Assembly: GCF_013394165.1 (NCBI RefSeq)
Contig: NZ_CP041331.1
Coordinates: 124,001 to 188,000, forward strand
Length of the DNA stretch: 64,000 nt
Source: Pseudoalteromonas sp. Scap06
GTDB taxonomy: Bacteria > Pseudomonadota > Gammaproteobacteria > Enterobacterales > Alteromonadaceae
Direction of reading: 5' to 3'
Shown here: in pieces, positions 63,259-64,000 of the stretch
Position numbering within the stretch: the first letter of the stretch is position 1
Layout of the letters: each line of letters starts with the position of its first letter
Translations under genes and position numbers: made by a program
Notes under the pieces: model-generated
Told to the model about the DNA's origin: nothing
Seen by the model: only the letters and a program-made list of their open reading frames with translations
Database searches by the model: none

Positions 63259-64000
63259 TTAATCAGCAAAGCTCACTTTACCCATAGTAATATCTAAAAT
63301 TCCACCCCTTTTATTTTTTGCACTTTGTCGCTGCCCTGCTAAACATTCGTTTGCCAAAATAGCAAACAGCACCGCCTCTTTGGCATCGGGGTGAACACCT
63401 AAATCATCAGTATTCTTAAACGCCTTAATATTTGGGCAGTGTATTAGTAATTGCTCCATCAATAATGGATTATGAATTCCTCCACCACTGGCATATACCA
63501 CACAGTTTTGAACCCCTTCAGCACAGTCATTTAACGCCCTAGCAATCGTAGTCGCAGAAAGCGCATTTAATGTCGCCAACACATCTTCATGGCTTAAATC
63601 TTGGGTTGCGGTTTGGGCTTGGGCTGCGCGTAATAAGGCTAAATTAAACACCTCAGGCCCTGTTGTTTTTGGCAGTGATAATTTAAAAAACGCATTATCG
63701 CTGAGCGCTTTTAGCAGTTTTGCATTCACCTTGCCTGCTTTGGCAAGCTTTGCGCCCTCATCATAATGCAGCCCTTTAAAATAAGACTGTACGTAGGCAT
63801 CCATAATGGTGTTACCTGGGCCTATGTCGCTACTAAACACGCTACTAGTATCACCGTTTTTAGGTAAAAACGTTAAGTTTGCAATGCCACCCATGTTTAA
63901 TAAAATGCGGTTTTCATCAGGGCTGGCAAAAAATAAATAATCGCCATATACCGCTAAAGGTGCGCCTTCGCCCCCTGCGGCTATGTGCTTTTGCCTAAAA
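63259..64000 (-). CDS. anmK: Anhydro-N-acetylmuramic acid kinase AnmK, C-terminal part
   Basis: The frame runs open to the right edge of the window, so the N-terminal third is missing. Visible are HIAAGGEGAPLAVYGDYLFF and ILLNMGGIANLTFLP, SSDIGPGNTIMDAYVQ, LPKTTGPEVFNL and VVYASGGGIHNPLLMEQL. AnmK phosphorylates and opens 1,6-anhydro-MurNAc from cell-wall turnover, giving MurNAc-6-phosphate. The internal ATG at 63894 is not the true start, since family sequence continues upstream. No overlap with the preceding ORF. Confidence 0.93.
   Translation of the reverse strand, partial: FRQKHIAAGGEGAPLAVYGDYLFFASPDENRILLNMGGIANLTFLPKNGDTSSVFSSDIGPGNTIMDAYVQSYFKGLHYDEGAKLAKAGKVNAKLLKALSDNAFFKLSLPKTTGPEVFNLALLRAAQAQTATQDLSHEDVLATLNALSATTIARALNDCAEGVQNCVVYASGGGIHNPLLMEQLLIHCPNIKAFKNTDDLGVHPDAKEAVLFAILANECLAGQRQSAKNKRGGILDITMGKVSFAD

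Noticed and set aside
1..64000. CRISPR array, tRNA or rRNA genes, intact insertion sequences, prophage, toxin-antitoxin pairs
   Set aside because: No spaced direct-repeat array, cloverleaf-like sequence, transposase frame or phage gene was seen on either strand; the only tandem repeats are those listed near 45-47 kb.

Overview
The window looks like a chromosomal segment of a marine gammaproteobacterium close to Pseudoalteromonas (order Alteromonadales). This rests on low GC, the gene order ndk-rlmN-pilW-rodZ-ispG-hisS-yfgM-bamB-der, a very large TonB-dependent receptor of the Alteromonadales/Caulobacter type, several chemotaxis and cyclic-di-GMP proteins, and protein sequences of that character. 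No tRNA, rRNA, CRISPR array, intact insertion sequence or prophage was seen.

1-14 kb: the left part of a type VI secretion (T6SS) locus. The minus strand runs tagH (FHA) - tssJ - tssK - tssL - tssM - tagF - pppA - tssA - tssB, with tssB cut by the window edge. A Hanks-type Ser/Thr kinase (PpkA-like) diverges from tagH on the plus strand and is followed by a PEGA-domain lipoprotein. Kinase, phosphatase, FHA protein and TagF together form the usual post-translational control set of a T6SS.

14-31 kb: single genes and small modules. A TetR regulator diverges from an AhpD-like carboxymuconolactone decarboxylase over a double palindrome. A membrane chemotaxis receptor is followed by an approximately 0.8 kb gene-poor gap. 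The ohr/ohrR pair shares a well-formed divergent promoter with two matching palindromes. Then come a 39-codon ORF, astB, a short-chain dehydrogenase, a PAS-GGDEF-EAL protein, a double-receiver response regulator, a TonB-dependent receptor, an Lgt-like/TlpA fusion and a cysteine-free sirtuin.

31-45 kb: housekeeping genes. A ferredoxin sits beside the tRNA hydroxylase trhP (yegQ), followed by a soluble PAS chemotaxis transducer, ndk, rlmN, pilW, rodZ, ispG, hisS, yfgM, bamB and der. These link nucleotide metabolism, RNA modification, pilus biogenesis, cell shape, isoprenoids, translation, outer-membrane assembly and ribosome biogenesis.

45-47.4 kb: the most dynamic stretch. Two tandem paralogous lipoprotein genes have an exact 745-bp period, and relic sequence remains on both sides. 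Next is a zinc-ribbon (zf-TFIIB-like) gene split by a three-unit 8-bp tandem repeat; removing one unit on paper restores one frame. A small multiply frameshifted gene follows.

47.4-64 kb: a periplasmic DUF885 metallopeptidase-like protein, a DASH-type cryptochrome, a CxxS thioredoxin-like protein, a 651-aa protein of unknown role, and a LysR regulator divergent from dabB-dabA (the energy-coupled inorganic-carbon uptake system). A zinc-ribbon DUF6671-like protein and a Sua5-type threonylcarbamoyl-AMP synthase follow dabA. The window closes with a GGDEF/EAL protein with a degenerate GGDEF, an orphan 161-aa ORF and the 3' part of anmK.

All functional calls come from reading motifs and family resemblance by eye; no database search was run. 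Start codons were moved from the longest ORF wherever a ribosome-binding site, operator or family N-terminus argued for it.
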